Assembly: GCA_003164275.1 (NCBI GenBank)
Contig: PLSY01000024.1
Location: 1 to 13,474 of the forward strand
Direction of reading: 5' to 3'
DNA: 13,474 bases
From: Acidimicrobiaceae bacterium
Lineage (GTDB): Bacteria > Actinomycetota > Acidimicrobiia > Acidimicrobiales > RAAP-2
The position numbers were made by a program, and so were the translations under genes. The notes below the pieces were generated by a model that was not told the DNA's origin, searched no databases, and saw only the letters and a program-made list of their open reading frames with translations. Positions 7,370 through 13,474 of this stretch are shown here, in pieces (the first letter of the stretch is position 1; the number at the start of each line of letters is the position of its first letter).

Positions 7370-8167
7370 TTATCCAATCGTATGCCCAGGGACACTGAGG
7401 ACGGGAGGCGGCGAAGATCCGAGCGGCGCAAAGTCTTCGGGGATACTGCATCCGCGGCGACTTGGCGAAGCCAATTCAAAATCGATCCACCAATGGAAGC
7501 CGCGGATCTGCGGAGGTTCAACTCGCCGAATCACCAATCCAGAGGCCGCCGCTGCGGCCACGAGCCATTCTCGATCGTAGATTGCGGCATTCGTAGGATC
7601 AACAGCATTTATGTAAAGTGCGTTCTGAAAGTTCTGCATCATGGGAAACATTTTTTTGTCGAAAAGAAACCAGGTCGACCTGAGGACGCCATCGTCCGTG
7701 AGAACCCGAGCGCATTCCTCTAGATAATGAAGAACTGAAGACTCAACTATATGCGTGAATACAGAGTGCGCTAAGACAAGAGAGAATGCGCCGTCTCCCA
7801 CGGGAAAGGGAAGAAACTCCGGCTTGTCAGTCCCAGGATTATATCCAAGATTAGCGATATCGTGGTGGACAAATGTAAATTGTGGAGCTCTTGGGGCGAG
7901 GTTTTGTTGGCACCACCGGATCATTCCAGCGTGCAAGTCCAGTCCTACGTATCGCTGAGGTTGGTGCGTCTGCTGGATCAGTTTGCGAGCTACGCGGCCG
8001 CAGCCGCAGCCGAAGTCCAGCACTGTCCCTTCTGACTGATCGACCAGATCCGGAAAGACGTAGCTGCCATCCGGGTTGTCAAACATTTCTTCGTCTGTCG
8101 GCCCCACCAGTTGGCGCATCTCGAAGGGGGGCAATGGTAAAGTTGATGACGATGTCCACGGCGGCAA
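7370..8167 (-). CDS. Class I SAM-dependent methyltransferase (Methyltransf_11/25-like)
   Basis: The product is 265 residues if the TTG at 8167 is used. The conserved entry segment is LPPFEMRQLVGP (about residues 12-23). Motif I is VLDFGCGCGRVA (49-60), and the acidic loop that binds the SAM ribose is YVGLDLHAGMI (about 76-86). FSLVLAHSVFTHI is the post-motif, followed by the ECARVLTDDG segment typical of this family. Such enzymes methylate sugars, lipids or small molecules. In this context a glycan substrate is likely but unproven. The TTG start is preceded by GAGGGA about 9 bases upstream. Because PPFEMRQLVGP is conserved, the internal ATG near 8119 is less likely. Two TTA codons occur. The gene is third on the minus strand after the GT2 and DUF2304-like genes, with a 125-base gap to the latter, so it may be co-transcribed or separate. 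Confidence 0.83.
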   Translation of the reverse strand: MPPWTSSSTLPLPPFEMRQLVGPTDEEMFDNPDGSYVFPDLVDQSEGTVLDFGCGCGRVARKLIQQTHQPQRYVGLDLHAGMIRWCQQNLAPRAPQFTFVHHDIANLGYNPGTDKPEFLPFPVGDGAFSLVLAHSVFTHIVESSVLHYLEECARVLTDDGVLRSTWFLFDKKMFPMMQNFQNALYINAVDPTNAAIYDREWLVAAAAASGLVIRRVEPPQIRGFHWWIDFELASPSRRGCSIPEDFAPLGSSPPPVLSVPGHTIG

Positions 8168-8292
8168 AATAGTTATCCCTCGCTCTCAGTCTCTACTTAA
8201 CACGATGAGTTCTCCCGACTCGGCATAGCAAACAGTCGCCGTTCGTGAGAGTGTGACGTTCTTCGGATTTCCAAACAAACGGCACCAGACAA

Positions 8293-8676
8293 TTAGGGAG
8301 TCTGTTCGGATGGAGTGCTTGCGTCTTCTTTAGCGGGGGACTCGGCAGCATCAGCCGTGAGGAATCCCAACTCCTGGGTGAGTCGAGTGACCTTCGTTTG
8401 CAGTTTGGCTTGGATGAGCGATAGGTGAAACACCAATACGACCAGAAGAAGCGCCGCAAGAAGCAGGAGAAGCTCGGGTGGATAGGCAACGCCGACGATT
8501 CGGGCTGCGCGGTCGAGTAGATGAGTTGGGAGTGTTGCGCTTAATGCGACCATTACGATGCTCACACTTAGCCAGAGCATTGCGGCCTGTTCGTTTAGGC
8601 TCCGCCGCCGGATCGCGCGAATTGTCAATGCAAGAAAGCCGAGACTCAGTGCCACGGCGAAAATCGTGAATCTCAC
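8293..8676 (-). CDS. DUF2304-like small membrane protein
   Basis: This 127-residue protein has three hydrophobic segments, at about 3-22, 31-50 and 67-87. A charged helical stretch follows (about 88-108, IQAKLQTKVTRLTQELG), then a polar acidic tail. The length, the N-terminal FTIFAVALSLGFLALTIR and the helical C-terminus match DUF2304 proteins as I know them, which are commonly encoded right beside DPM1-like GT2 genes. The biochemical role of the family is unsettled. A partner, anchor or lipid-sugar handling function for the GT2 is the usual guess. GTG 8676 is fixed by a strong AAAGGAGG 4 bases upstream and by the GTGA overlap with the GT2 stop, so translation of the two is coupled. One TTA codon is present. 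Confidence 0.82.
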   Translation of the reverse strand: MRFTIFAVALSLGFLALTIRAIRRRSLNEQAAMLWLSVSIVMVALSATLPTHLLDRAARIVGVAYPPELLLLLAALLLVVLVFHLSLIQAKLQTKVTRLTQELGFLTADAAESPAKEDASTPSEQTP

Positions 8677-9416
8677 GAAACCTCCTTTGGATCTAGGGTG
8701 TCGATGAGTAGCGCCACAACAACCCTCAGCATGTAATAGCTCGATCGGAGTCCGGCGATACTAGAACGGCCGTGACGCCGCTGAACCATCCGAACAGGTA
8801 CTTCTTCGATCCGAAGCCCGCATTGTTTGGCCAGTACCAGCGTTTCAACTTCTGGGAAATCACTCGGGTATGACCGTGCGAATAGTTCGATACCTTTCCG
8901 ACCCACAGCGCGGAATCCAGACGTTGTGTCCGTAAGGTTCTGCTTCGTACGCCAACCGACGAGTTTGGAGAGAATACGCATGCCAAGTCGTCGGCCAGTT
9001 GGGGCTTCATATTCACCCCTACCCAACCACCGTGATCCCACTACCAGGTCAGCTCGATGATTCACAATCGGCTCGATCAGCAGCCGACACTCATGCGGGT
9101 CGTGCTGTCCATCACCATCGATCTGCATGGCTAAATCAAAGCCGTGTCTCTTGGCGTAAAAATATCCAGTCTGCACTGCCGCGCCGATCCCGAGATTGAG
9201 AGGGAGAGTGATGACCGCGGCGCCGGCCTTCTTCGCTTCAGCACTCGTATCATCGTTTGAGCCATCGTCAACGACAAGGATGTGCGCGCTCGGAAGCGCT
9301 GTGTGGATGGACGTCACTACCTCACCGACCGACTTACTCTCGTTGAAGGCTGGCACAATGGCACACAGGGTCAGCGGCGGAGCGTATAGCTCCGGGAAAC
9401 TTCCATCCTCTGACAT
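8673..9416 (-). CDS. GT2 glycosyltransferase, polyprenyl-phosphate sugar synthase (DPM1-like)
   Basis: From the ATG at 9416 the product is 247 residues, a usual size for the soluble catalytic domain of dolichol- or polyprenyl-phosphate mannose/glucose synthase-like GT2 enzymes. The motifs in order are AIVPAFNESKSVGEV at the first strand, ILVVDDGSNDDT, LNLGIGAAVQTGY, and the metal-binding QIDGDGQHDP. Later come TDTTSGFRA and IEEVPVRMVQRRHGRSSI. It lacks the C-terminal membrane segments that some homologues carry. These may be replaced by the separate DUF2304-like protein encoded next. It would move a sugar from a nucleotide donor to a lipid phosphate at the inner membrane face. The frame is open to 9596. 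ATG 9416 is preferred because GAGG sits 5 bases upstream. ATG 9437 has no such site. The gene overlaps the next by GTGA. Confidence 0.88.
   Translation of the reverse strand: MSEDGSFPELYAPPLTLCAIVPAFNESKSVGEVVTSIHTALPSAHILVVDDGSNDDTSAEAKKAGAAVITLPLNLGIGAAVQTGYFYAKRHGFDLAMQIDGDGQHDPHECRLLIEPIVNHRADLVVGSRWLGRGEYEAPTGRRLGMRILSKLVGWRTKQNLTDTTSGFRAVGRKGIELFARSYPSDFPEVETLVLAKQCGLRIEEVPVRMVQRRHGRSSIAGLRSSYYMLRVVVALLIDTLDPKEVS
8681..8688 (-). promoter_or_regulatory. Shine-Dalgarno AAAGGAGG of the DUF2304-like gene, inside the GT2 coding end
   Basis: On the minus strand AAAGGAGG ends 4 bases before GTG 8676 and lies within the codons for Pro-Lys-Glu-Val near the GT2 C-terminus. Together with the GTGA overlap this is a textbook arrangement for coupled, near-stoichiometric production of the two proteins. 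Confidence 0.8.
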
Positions 9417-9473
9417 CTCCGCCTCACTTTGCGGCATCTGAGAAGCTCGACGCCGGACGCCATCACTTTGCGG

Positions 9474-9479
9474 ATTGTA
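9474..9479 (-). promoter_or_regulatory. Candidate -10 box TACAAT for the GT2/DUF2304 operon
   Basis: Read on the minus strand, TACAAT is close to the TATAAT consensus and would place transcription start near 9467. That leaves a leader of roughly 50 bases before the Shine-Dalgarno-bearing ATG at 9416. No good -35 hexamer is visible 17 bases upstream, so this is a weak call made mainly from the -10 match and position in the divergent gap. Confidence 0.3.
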
Positions 9480-9577
9480 CCCCGGGACCCTAGGCGATCC
9501 CCTGCTTCGCCCACTCTGGGTGTGACCGAGTTCGAGACCACTGGTGTACCGAACGCGGCCCCCCGAGACCCCGCATG

Positions 9578-9583
9578 TAGGTT
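9578..9583 (+). promoter_or_regulatory. Candidate -10 box TAGGTT for a leaderless transcript of the GT-C-like gene
   Basis: TAGGTT fits TANNNT and ends exactly 6 bases before the GTG at 9590. This is the third case in the window of the same spacing, and like the other two the hexamer starts with TAG preceded by G. No convincing -35 or Shine-Dalgarno is present for the GTG. Confidence 0.4.
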
Positions 9584-9589
9584 TCTGAA

Positions 9590-11509
9590 GTGCCAACCCT
9601 AGAATTGAGAGCCCATTGGCGAATGCTGGCTTGGCTGGCGCTTGGAGGCGCAGCTTGCGTTTTGGCCGTCTTCACGCTGGGAGTGCCAGGAACGTTCATT
9701 CTTGTCGGTGCTTGGATGCTGGCGATTGCCCTCGGGAGGACAATTCCAGGGCTGTCGGGCGCGACCTCCTGGGCCGCAGCTGTCATAGTTGAAATCGGAT
9801 TGCTGACGGCCATGAGCGCAGCGCTCGCGGTGGCTTCTCCCAGGCCACATGGGAGAGCGCTGTACCTCATCGTCTTGGCCATCCCCGCGATTCTTGGCGC
9901 TGCCGGTTGCATCTGGTCTCGGTCAGACCATGGAACTCATGTCGTCGTCCGGCTGCCCCAGCGAGGAGCTCTTGCCATAACCGTGGGGATTGTGGCCCTC
10001 GGTATCGCTAGATGGATTGCTTCGCTTGGGAAGAATTATGGAATCGCTTGGGCGATGAGCGGCGACGCTCGCAATCACGTCCTAATCGCGCGGGCGGTAT
10101 TGCATGATGGCGGATTGACGATTCGCGAGCTCCGGAGCTATCCCGCCCTCATCAACGACCTAATTGGCCTGGTCTCTGGAGCCGGGGGTAGAGATGGACT
10201 TTCTCCAGGGCAGTTGCTCCTGCATGACGCGTCCGCTCTCGCCGTAATATACGTCGTTTCCGGCATAGCGATCGGGGTTTTGTTCATAGCTGCTCTTCTT
10301 GAACTGCTCCCTCGTGCCACGGCCACGAAACCTCGCCTGCCACCGAGCATCACGCTCGTCGCGCTGGCTAGCGCTGCCGCCAGTGCGTCGCCACTGGTGC
10401 TAGGGACTGCACTCATCGGTGGATTCGTCACGGCATATGCGACAATCCCGTTGTTGCTCGCATGCATCGTCCTGGCACTTCGTTTCTGCACCGAACCGTT
10501 GCCGTGGACACTTGTGCTTCTAGGGTCAGCTACCATCCTCACATTATTTTCTTGGCCACCAATAGCTATTGTTCCGGCTATCTTGATCATTCTGCTCGGA
10601 TTGATCGGATTGGCACAGCGGCATGCTGGGGCTGAATTCCCGAAGGCACCGAAGTGGGCTTGGATTGCGGCGATAATCATTTCCCTAGGAGCCCTGGGCG
10701 CTGCACTCGTCATCGTAGTAGTCGAATGGAGGCCTCTTCGCTCGGAGTTCGCAACGCCGGGAGCGATTGTGGCGCCGGAAATGCGGATTCTTTATTTGCT
10801 CGGCCTCGTGGCCGTCGGCTCCCTATTCGCAGTCAAGAAGCGCTCGCGCCGCTTGCAATATTCGATACCCATTCTAGCGGTGATTATCGGTGTAATCGCC
10901 GTTAAATGGTTGCTCACTTTTCCGGCGAGCTATTACGGGACTAAGAGCTTGTGGCTCCTGATGTCCTGTCTACTGTGGGTGGCCTTCGTGCCGGCCCTGA
11001 TCTCCGTTACGGGTAATCAACGGGGCGGAGGAGATCTTCGATGGTCCGAGCCCTCTCGGGTAATTCAAGCCGGAGCATGGTCCGCAGTTGCTCTGATCGT
11101 GATCGGACTCAGCACAACGGTCGGTAATCCGTTGACGTCCGCCAAGAGGGGCTGGAGCCAACCTTCGGCTGCAGTCGTCACCGAGACCGTCGCAGCCGGC
11201 GATGAATACCATCGCTTCGCCACATGGGATTGGAGCGATGCAAGCGATGATCGGCTTGGGAATTTCTGGGCAGCACTTGAATGGGACAGCTCGGCTGCAG
11301 GAGATTTTCTTCCGGGCGGCCCCGGCCTGCCTCAAGGCTTTGCGTCTTGGGCGTATACCGAAACCGGCAACACATCTCAACTTTGCGCGCTTGCGGAGGG
11401 CACTCCTCACCTGGTGATTGTCACCAGCAATCGCAGCTTGACTGAGCAACTCAAGGAGACATGCCCGAAGAGCGGGGCACGGATCGTGGTGGGGCATGCA
11501 CCGACTTGA
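9590..11509 (+). CDS. Polytopic membrane protein, probable GT-C-type glycosyltransferase
   Basis: This 639-residue protein has about 13-14 hydrophobic segments between residues about 13 and 515. They start with LAWLALGGAACVLAVF and end with the segment after RVIQAGAWSAVALIVIG. The loop after about residue 146 contains AMSGDARNHVLIARAVLHDG. An Asp in an early extracytoplasmic loop is a usual feature of GT-C enzymes that take lipid-phosphate sugars, and Asp in SGDARNH is the candidate. The final 120 or so residues are soluble (DWSDASDDRLGNFWAALEWD and onward) and presumably lie outside the membrane. I do not recognise a specific named family, so a flippase- or polymerase-like role is not excluded. 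The gene is divergent from the GT2/DUF2304 pair, which could supply its donor. GTG 9590 fits a leaderless start; ATG 9623 is an alternative. One TTA codon is present. Confidence 0.72.
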   Translation: MPTLELRAHWRMLAWLALGGAACVLAVFTLGVPGTFILVGAWMLAIALGRTIPGLSGATSWAAAVIVEIGLLTAMSAALAVASPRPHGRALYLIVLAIPAILGAAGCIWSRSDHGTHVVVRLPQRGALAITVGIVALGIARWIASLGKNYGIAWAMSGDARNHVLIARAVLHDGGLTIRELRSYPALINDLIGLVSGAGGRDGLSPGQLLLHDASALAVIYVVSGIAIGVLFIAALLELLPRATATKPRLPPSITLVALASAAASASPLVLGTALIGGFVTAYATIPLLLACIVLALRFCTEPLPWTLVLLGSATILTLFSWPPIAIVPAILIILLGLIGLAQRHAGAEFPKAPKWAWIAAIIISLGALGAALVIVVVEWRPLRSEFATPGAIVAPEMRILYLLGLVAVGSLFAVKKRSRRLQYSIPILAVIIGVIAVKWLLTFPASYYGTKSLWLLMSCLLWVAFVPALISVTGNQRGGGDLRWSEPSRVIQAGAWSAVALIVIGLSTTVGNPLTSAKRGWSQPSAAVVTETVAAGDEYHRFATWDWSDASDDRLGNFWAALEWDSSAAGDFLPGGPGLPQGFASWAYTETGNTSQLCALAEGTPHLVIVTSNRSLTEQLKETCPKSGARIVVGHAPT

Positions 11510-11551
11510 TCATCGGAGCGTCACTTCCACCGAAACGCCAAACGATGGCAG

Positions 11552-12721
11552 TCATTCTTCGACATTGACCTTAATCTCGGGTCCGCAATGCAACCACCTT
11601 TCGAACTCATGAACGACGTCGAGTTCGAGCACGTATTGTCCGGGGTCGGCCGGGATCCGGATAGCCATTGGTTGGACGATTTCTTGACCGGGGCCGACGT
11701 CGGCGGTCAGGAAGGTGCGTCCCGATTCTTGGACAGCCGTTTTGGCCCCTTTCCGCGTCCAACGTTCACCCAGCCGAAAAGCAGGCAACCAATCGCCCCA
11801 CGGCCATACCTCTGTTCCTTCATTCCGCACTGAGACGATTACCGAGGTTGTAGCGCCAGGTCTCAGTAGCGGGAGGTCCTCGAGCAGAGTCAGGGTTGCC
11901 TGATACGCACTCTCCGGCACCGCTCGAAATGGCCAGCACCGGTCGATCTCTTCATCGAGGACCGTTCTCACAGTCCCGCGCTCAGTCCCGAAGCTGCATG
12001 AGCTCTCACAAGATCTTAGGATCATTGAGATCTGCTCGGCATCATTCGACGGTATCAGGACCGGAGGTTTCCGAGCATAAATCTCCGGAAGGTAGTAGCC
12101 GTTAACTGGAAAGCCATCTTCAGTGGAAGGAGACGAAACGAAGGTTTCGTACTTTGCAACTTTAGCTTCGCGTTGGACGAGGGGATTTACTGCGCAGTCA
12201 ATATGGTAAATCGGATAAAGGATGAATCGATGCGGATCCATTTTGATGTAACCAGCATGCCAACGCTTGGCTTCCAATCTTAAGGTTGGCAAATTTCGAT
12301 AGAGCCTCGCTTGCCAATCTGGAGACCAGGGTCGCTCGTCGAGCCAGTTAGACAAGTCTGGGTAGCACCATCGTCGGGGTAAAACGTAGTGAATCGCATC
12401 TGAAGTATTTATGAGATCCGGCAGTGCTGTTAGCAGCGACGCCGAAGGTACTTCGTCGCTATCAAGCCGGAAGATCCAATCGCCATTACATTGGGTATTG
12501 AGCCATGGAAAGATTCGTTCGGATCCGCCGCCCCTGACACTTACAAAAGCTACCGTGTCAGCCACGCTTAGAAGCGGCGAAATATCAGCACTTGATAAAC
12601 GATCGTCGACCGCGCAGACGATTTCGTCAGCGACTGGCCGCAGCGATCTCAGGATGGCCGCCGCCTGCGGAATCGGGCCGCCCGTAAGACAGCACACCGA
12701 GAGTGTTGGCCGTAATGACAT
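11552..12721 (-). CDS. GT2 glycosyltransferase with C-terminal Ig-like domain
   Basis: This 389-residue protein begins with a GT-A fold: LSVCCLTGGPIPQAAAILRS (about 7-26), EIVCAVDDR (about 33-41) and the DxD-type WIFRLDSDEVPS (about 82-93, acids 87 and 89). A Trp/Tyr/Arg-rich region, RRWCYPDLSNW...WQARLYRN, is typical of acceptor-site segments in GT2 proteins of this type. From about residue 280 a beta-sandwich follows, SVIVSVRNEGTEVWPWGD...PADPGQYVLELDVVHE. It resembles Ig-like modules found at the C-terminus of some actinobacterial GTs and methyltransferases, perhaps binding glycan. An in-frame TGA two codons upstream fixes ATG 12721 as the first possible ATG. GAGGG abuts it with almost no spacing. 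Codon 3 is TTA, and at least two more TTA codons occur. The gene converges on the GT-C-like gene with a 42-base gap. Confidence 0.85.
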   Translation of the reverse strand: MSLRPTLSVCCLTGGPIPQAAAILRSLRPVADEIVCAVDDRLSSADISPLLSVADTVAFVSVRGGGSERIFPWLNTQCNGDWIFRLDSDEVPSASLLTALPDLINTSDAIHYVLPRRWCYPDLSNWLDERPWSPDWQARLYRNLPTLRLEAKRWHAGYIKMDPHRFILYPIYHIDCAVNPLVQREAKVAKYETFVSSPSTEDGFPVNGYYLPEIYARKPPVLIPSNDAEQISMILRSCESSCSFGTERGTVRTVLDEEIDRCWPFRAVPESAYQATLTLLEDLPLLRPGATTSVIVSVRNEGTEVWPWGDWLPAFRLGERWTRKGAKTAVQESGRTFLTADVGPGQEIVQPMAIRIPADPGQYVLELDVVHEFERWLHCGPEIKVNVEE

Positions 12722-13089
12722 CCCTCAGTGGCTGCCTATCAGCATTTGGAGCCTTTCCGGGCTTGGATAATACAGGCTGCTGGGTGCGCAGGATAGGTGA
12801 CCGTGCTAGCGACTACGAGCGACCGGCAATGTCATTAGGCCGAGTAGACCCCCCCTCTTTTGGGCTCACTTATGGTGCGGGCAGGTTGCGAGCGAAATGA
12901 TCCGCCGAGGATCAGATCTGGCGGCAAGTCCAAGGATCTGCGGGGGCGCCTGCCTTCGTCGACGGCCATTCGGCGGACTCTCGTAAGACCTCGTCCTCGA
13001 GGCGGGTGTTCGGGCTCACCGCCGAAACCCCGCAGTGCTCCCCCAGCTGGTCCGATCGATTCTGTCCAACCGTAATAGCCTCGGGCACT
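12722..13089 (+). other. Intergenic stretch; no credible gene, composition rises toward its end
   Basis: This gap lies between two divergently oriented genes. On the minus strand a TATTAT hexamer (about 12764-12769) could serve as a -10 box for the gene starting at 12721, but without a recognisable -35. The later half is GC-rich with open frames on both strands, none of which gives a recognisable protein. The frame of the following methyltransferase is open upstream of 13090 but looks non-coding there. A short A/T-poor run of seven C's at about 12850-12856 is the only homopolymer. I see no terminator, repeat pair or RNA gene. Confidence 0.45.
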
Positions 13090-13474
13090 GTGACGGCGAA
13101 CAAAGATCTGCAGGCGGAAGTCGATTCATTCCCCTGGTTCCATTCGATCGACCTCGGTGACGGTGTGGTGACGCGCGGCCTCTCAGAGTTGCAGCTGCGC
13201 CAGGAGCAGCTCCCTGACTTCGCTGGGAAGAGCGTGCTCGACATCGGAGCTTGGGACGGCTACTACTCGTTTCTGGCCGAACGCAAGGGCGCTGCACGCG
13301 TCGTCGCCCTGGACCACTACGCCTGGGGCGTGGACATCGAAGCGCGCGATGCCTACTGGAAGAAGTGCGCTGCAGAGGGCGTGCTGCCGGACCACGAACG
13401 TGACGCCACCGACTTCTGGCGCACCGATCTTCCTGGAAGACGCGGGTTTGAGCTGGCGAGCCGGGCCTTGCACT
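13090..13474 (+). CDS. Class I SAM-dependent methyltransferase, partial (runs off the window)
   Basis: The visible 128 residues start at GTG 13090. They carry PWFHSIDLGDGVVTRG, an entry segment known from CmoB/DUF1698-type and related sugar methyltransferases. Motif I, VLDIGAWDGYYSFLAERKGA (about residues 49-68), and the acidic loop VVALDHYAWG (about 72-81) follow. It is class I and SAM-dependent. The substrate is unknown, though tRNA-modifying CmoB proper is unlikely in a glycan locus. The 3' end is cut by the window, so stop codon and full length are not known. No Shine-Dalgarno is obvious and the frame is open a little further upstream, so the start is tentative. The codon use is GC-rich again, unlike the block at 6317-12721, suggesting this gene belongs to the host-like background or a different acquisition. 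Confidence 0.75.
   Translation, partial: MTANKDLQAEVDSFPWFHSIDLGDGVVTRGLSELQLRQEQLPDFAGKSVLDIGAWDGYYSFLAERKGAARVVALDHYAWGVDIEARDAYWKKCAAEGVLPDHERDATDFWRTDLPGRRGFELASRALH

Noticed and set aside
12912..13075. Possible insertion-sequence remnant on the minus strand (a segment reading RRMAVDEGRRP, loosely like IS3 OrfA)
   Set aside because: The match is about 11 residues in one frame with no supporting flanking helix-turn-helix, no inverted repeats and no target duplication that I can see.

Overview
The window looks like chromosomal DNA of a high-GC Gram-positive bacterium (Actinomycetota, possibly an acidimicrobial or related lineage). This rests on codon use, GTG/TTG starts, GTGA start-stop overlaps and TANNNT-type -10 boxes placed for leaderless transcripts. 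No gene allows a species call. The content is a surface-glycan (exopolysaccharide or cell-wall polysaccharide) locus: an NDP-sugar epimerase-like enzyme, four predicted cytoplasmic glycosyltransferase (GT) proteins carrying five GT domains, one polytopic GT-C-like membrane protein, a DUF2304-like membrane protein and three SAM methyltransferases.

Layout. Positions 24-97 hold a tRNA with anticodon UAA but a short, class I variable loop. Next to it on the minus strand (57-480) lies a frameshifted C-terminal remnant of a serine recombinase, suggesting an old integration site. Positions 587-5858 (very GC-rich, no TTA codon) form a plus-strand operon: epimerase, a GT4 enzyme with two N-terminal beta-sandwich domains, and a GT-A/GT-B fusion with an N-terminal coiled coil. 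Positions 5859-6316 appear non-coding. From 6317 to 12721 base composition drops and TTA codons appear: a plus-strand class I methyltransferase; a minus-strand set (polyprenyl-phosphate-type GT2, DUF2304-like protein, methyltransferase); a divergent plus-strand polytopic protein; and a minus-strand GT2 with an Ig-like C-terminal domain. After a 368-base gap, a GC-rich partial methyltransferase starts at 13090 and runs off the end.

How the parts may work together (inference). The soluble GTs would build or decorate a glycan on the cytoplasmic face from nucleotide sugars. The GT2 plus DUF2304-like pair would make or handle a lipid-phosphate sugar, and the divergent GT-C-like protein could use such a donor on the outer face. 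The methyltransferases would modify sugars or chain ends. Three plus-strand genes share a TAGNNT hexamer ending exactly 6 bases before the start codon, the geometry of leaderless promoters.

I see no CRISPR array, intact insertion sequence, riboswitch or convincing rho-independent terminator. The accessory character lies in the mosaic composition, the unusual tRNA with recombinase remnant, and the domain architectures of the GTs.
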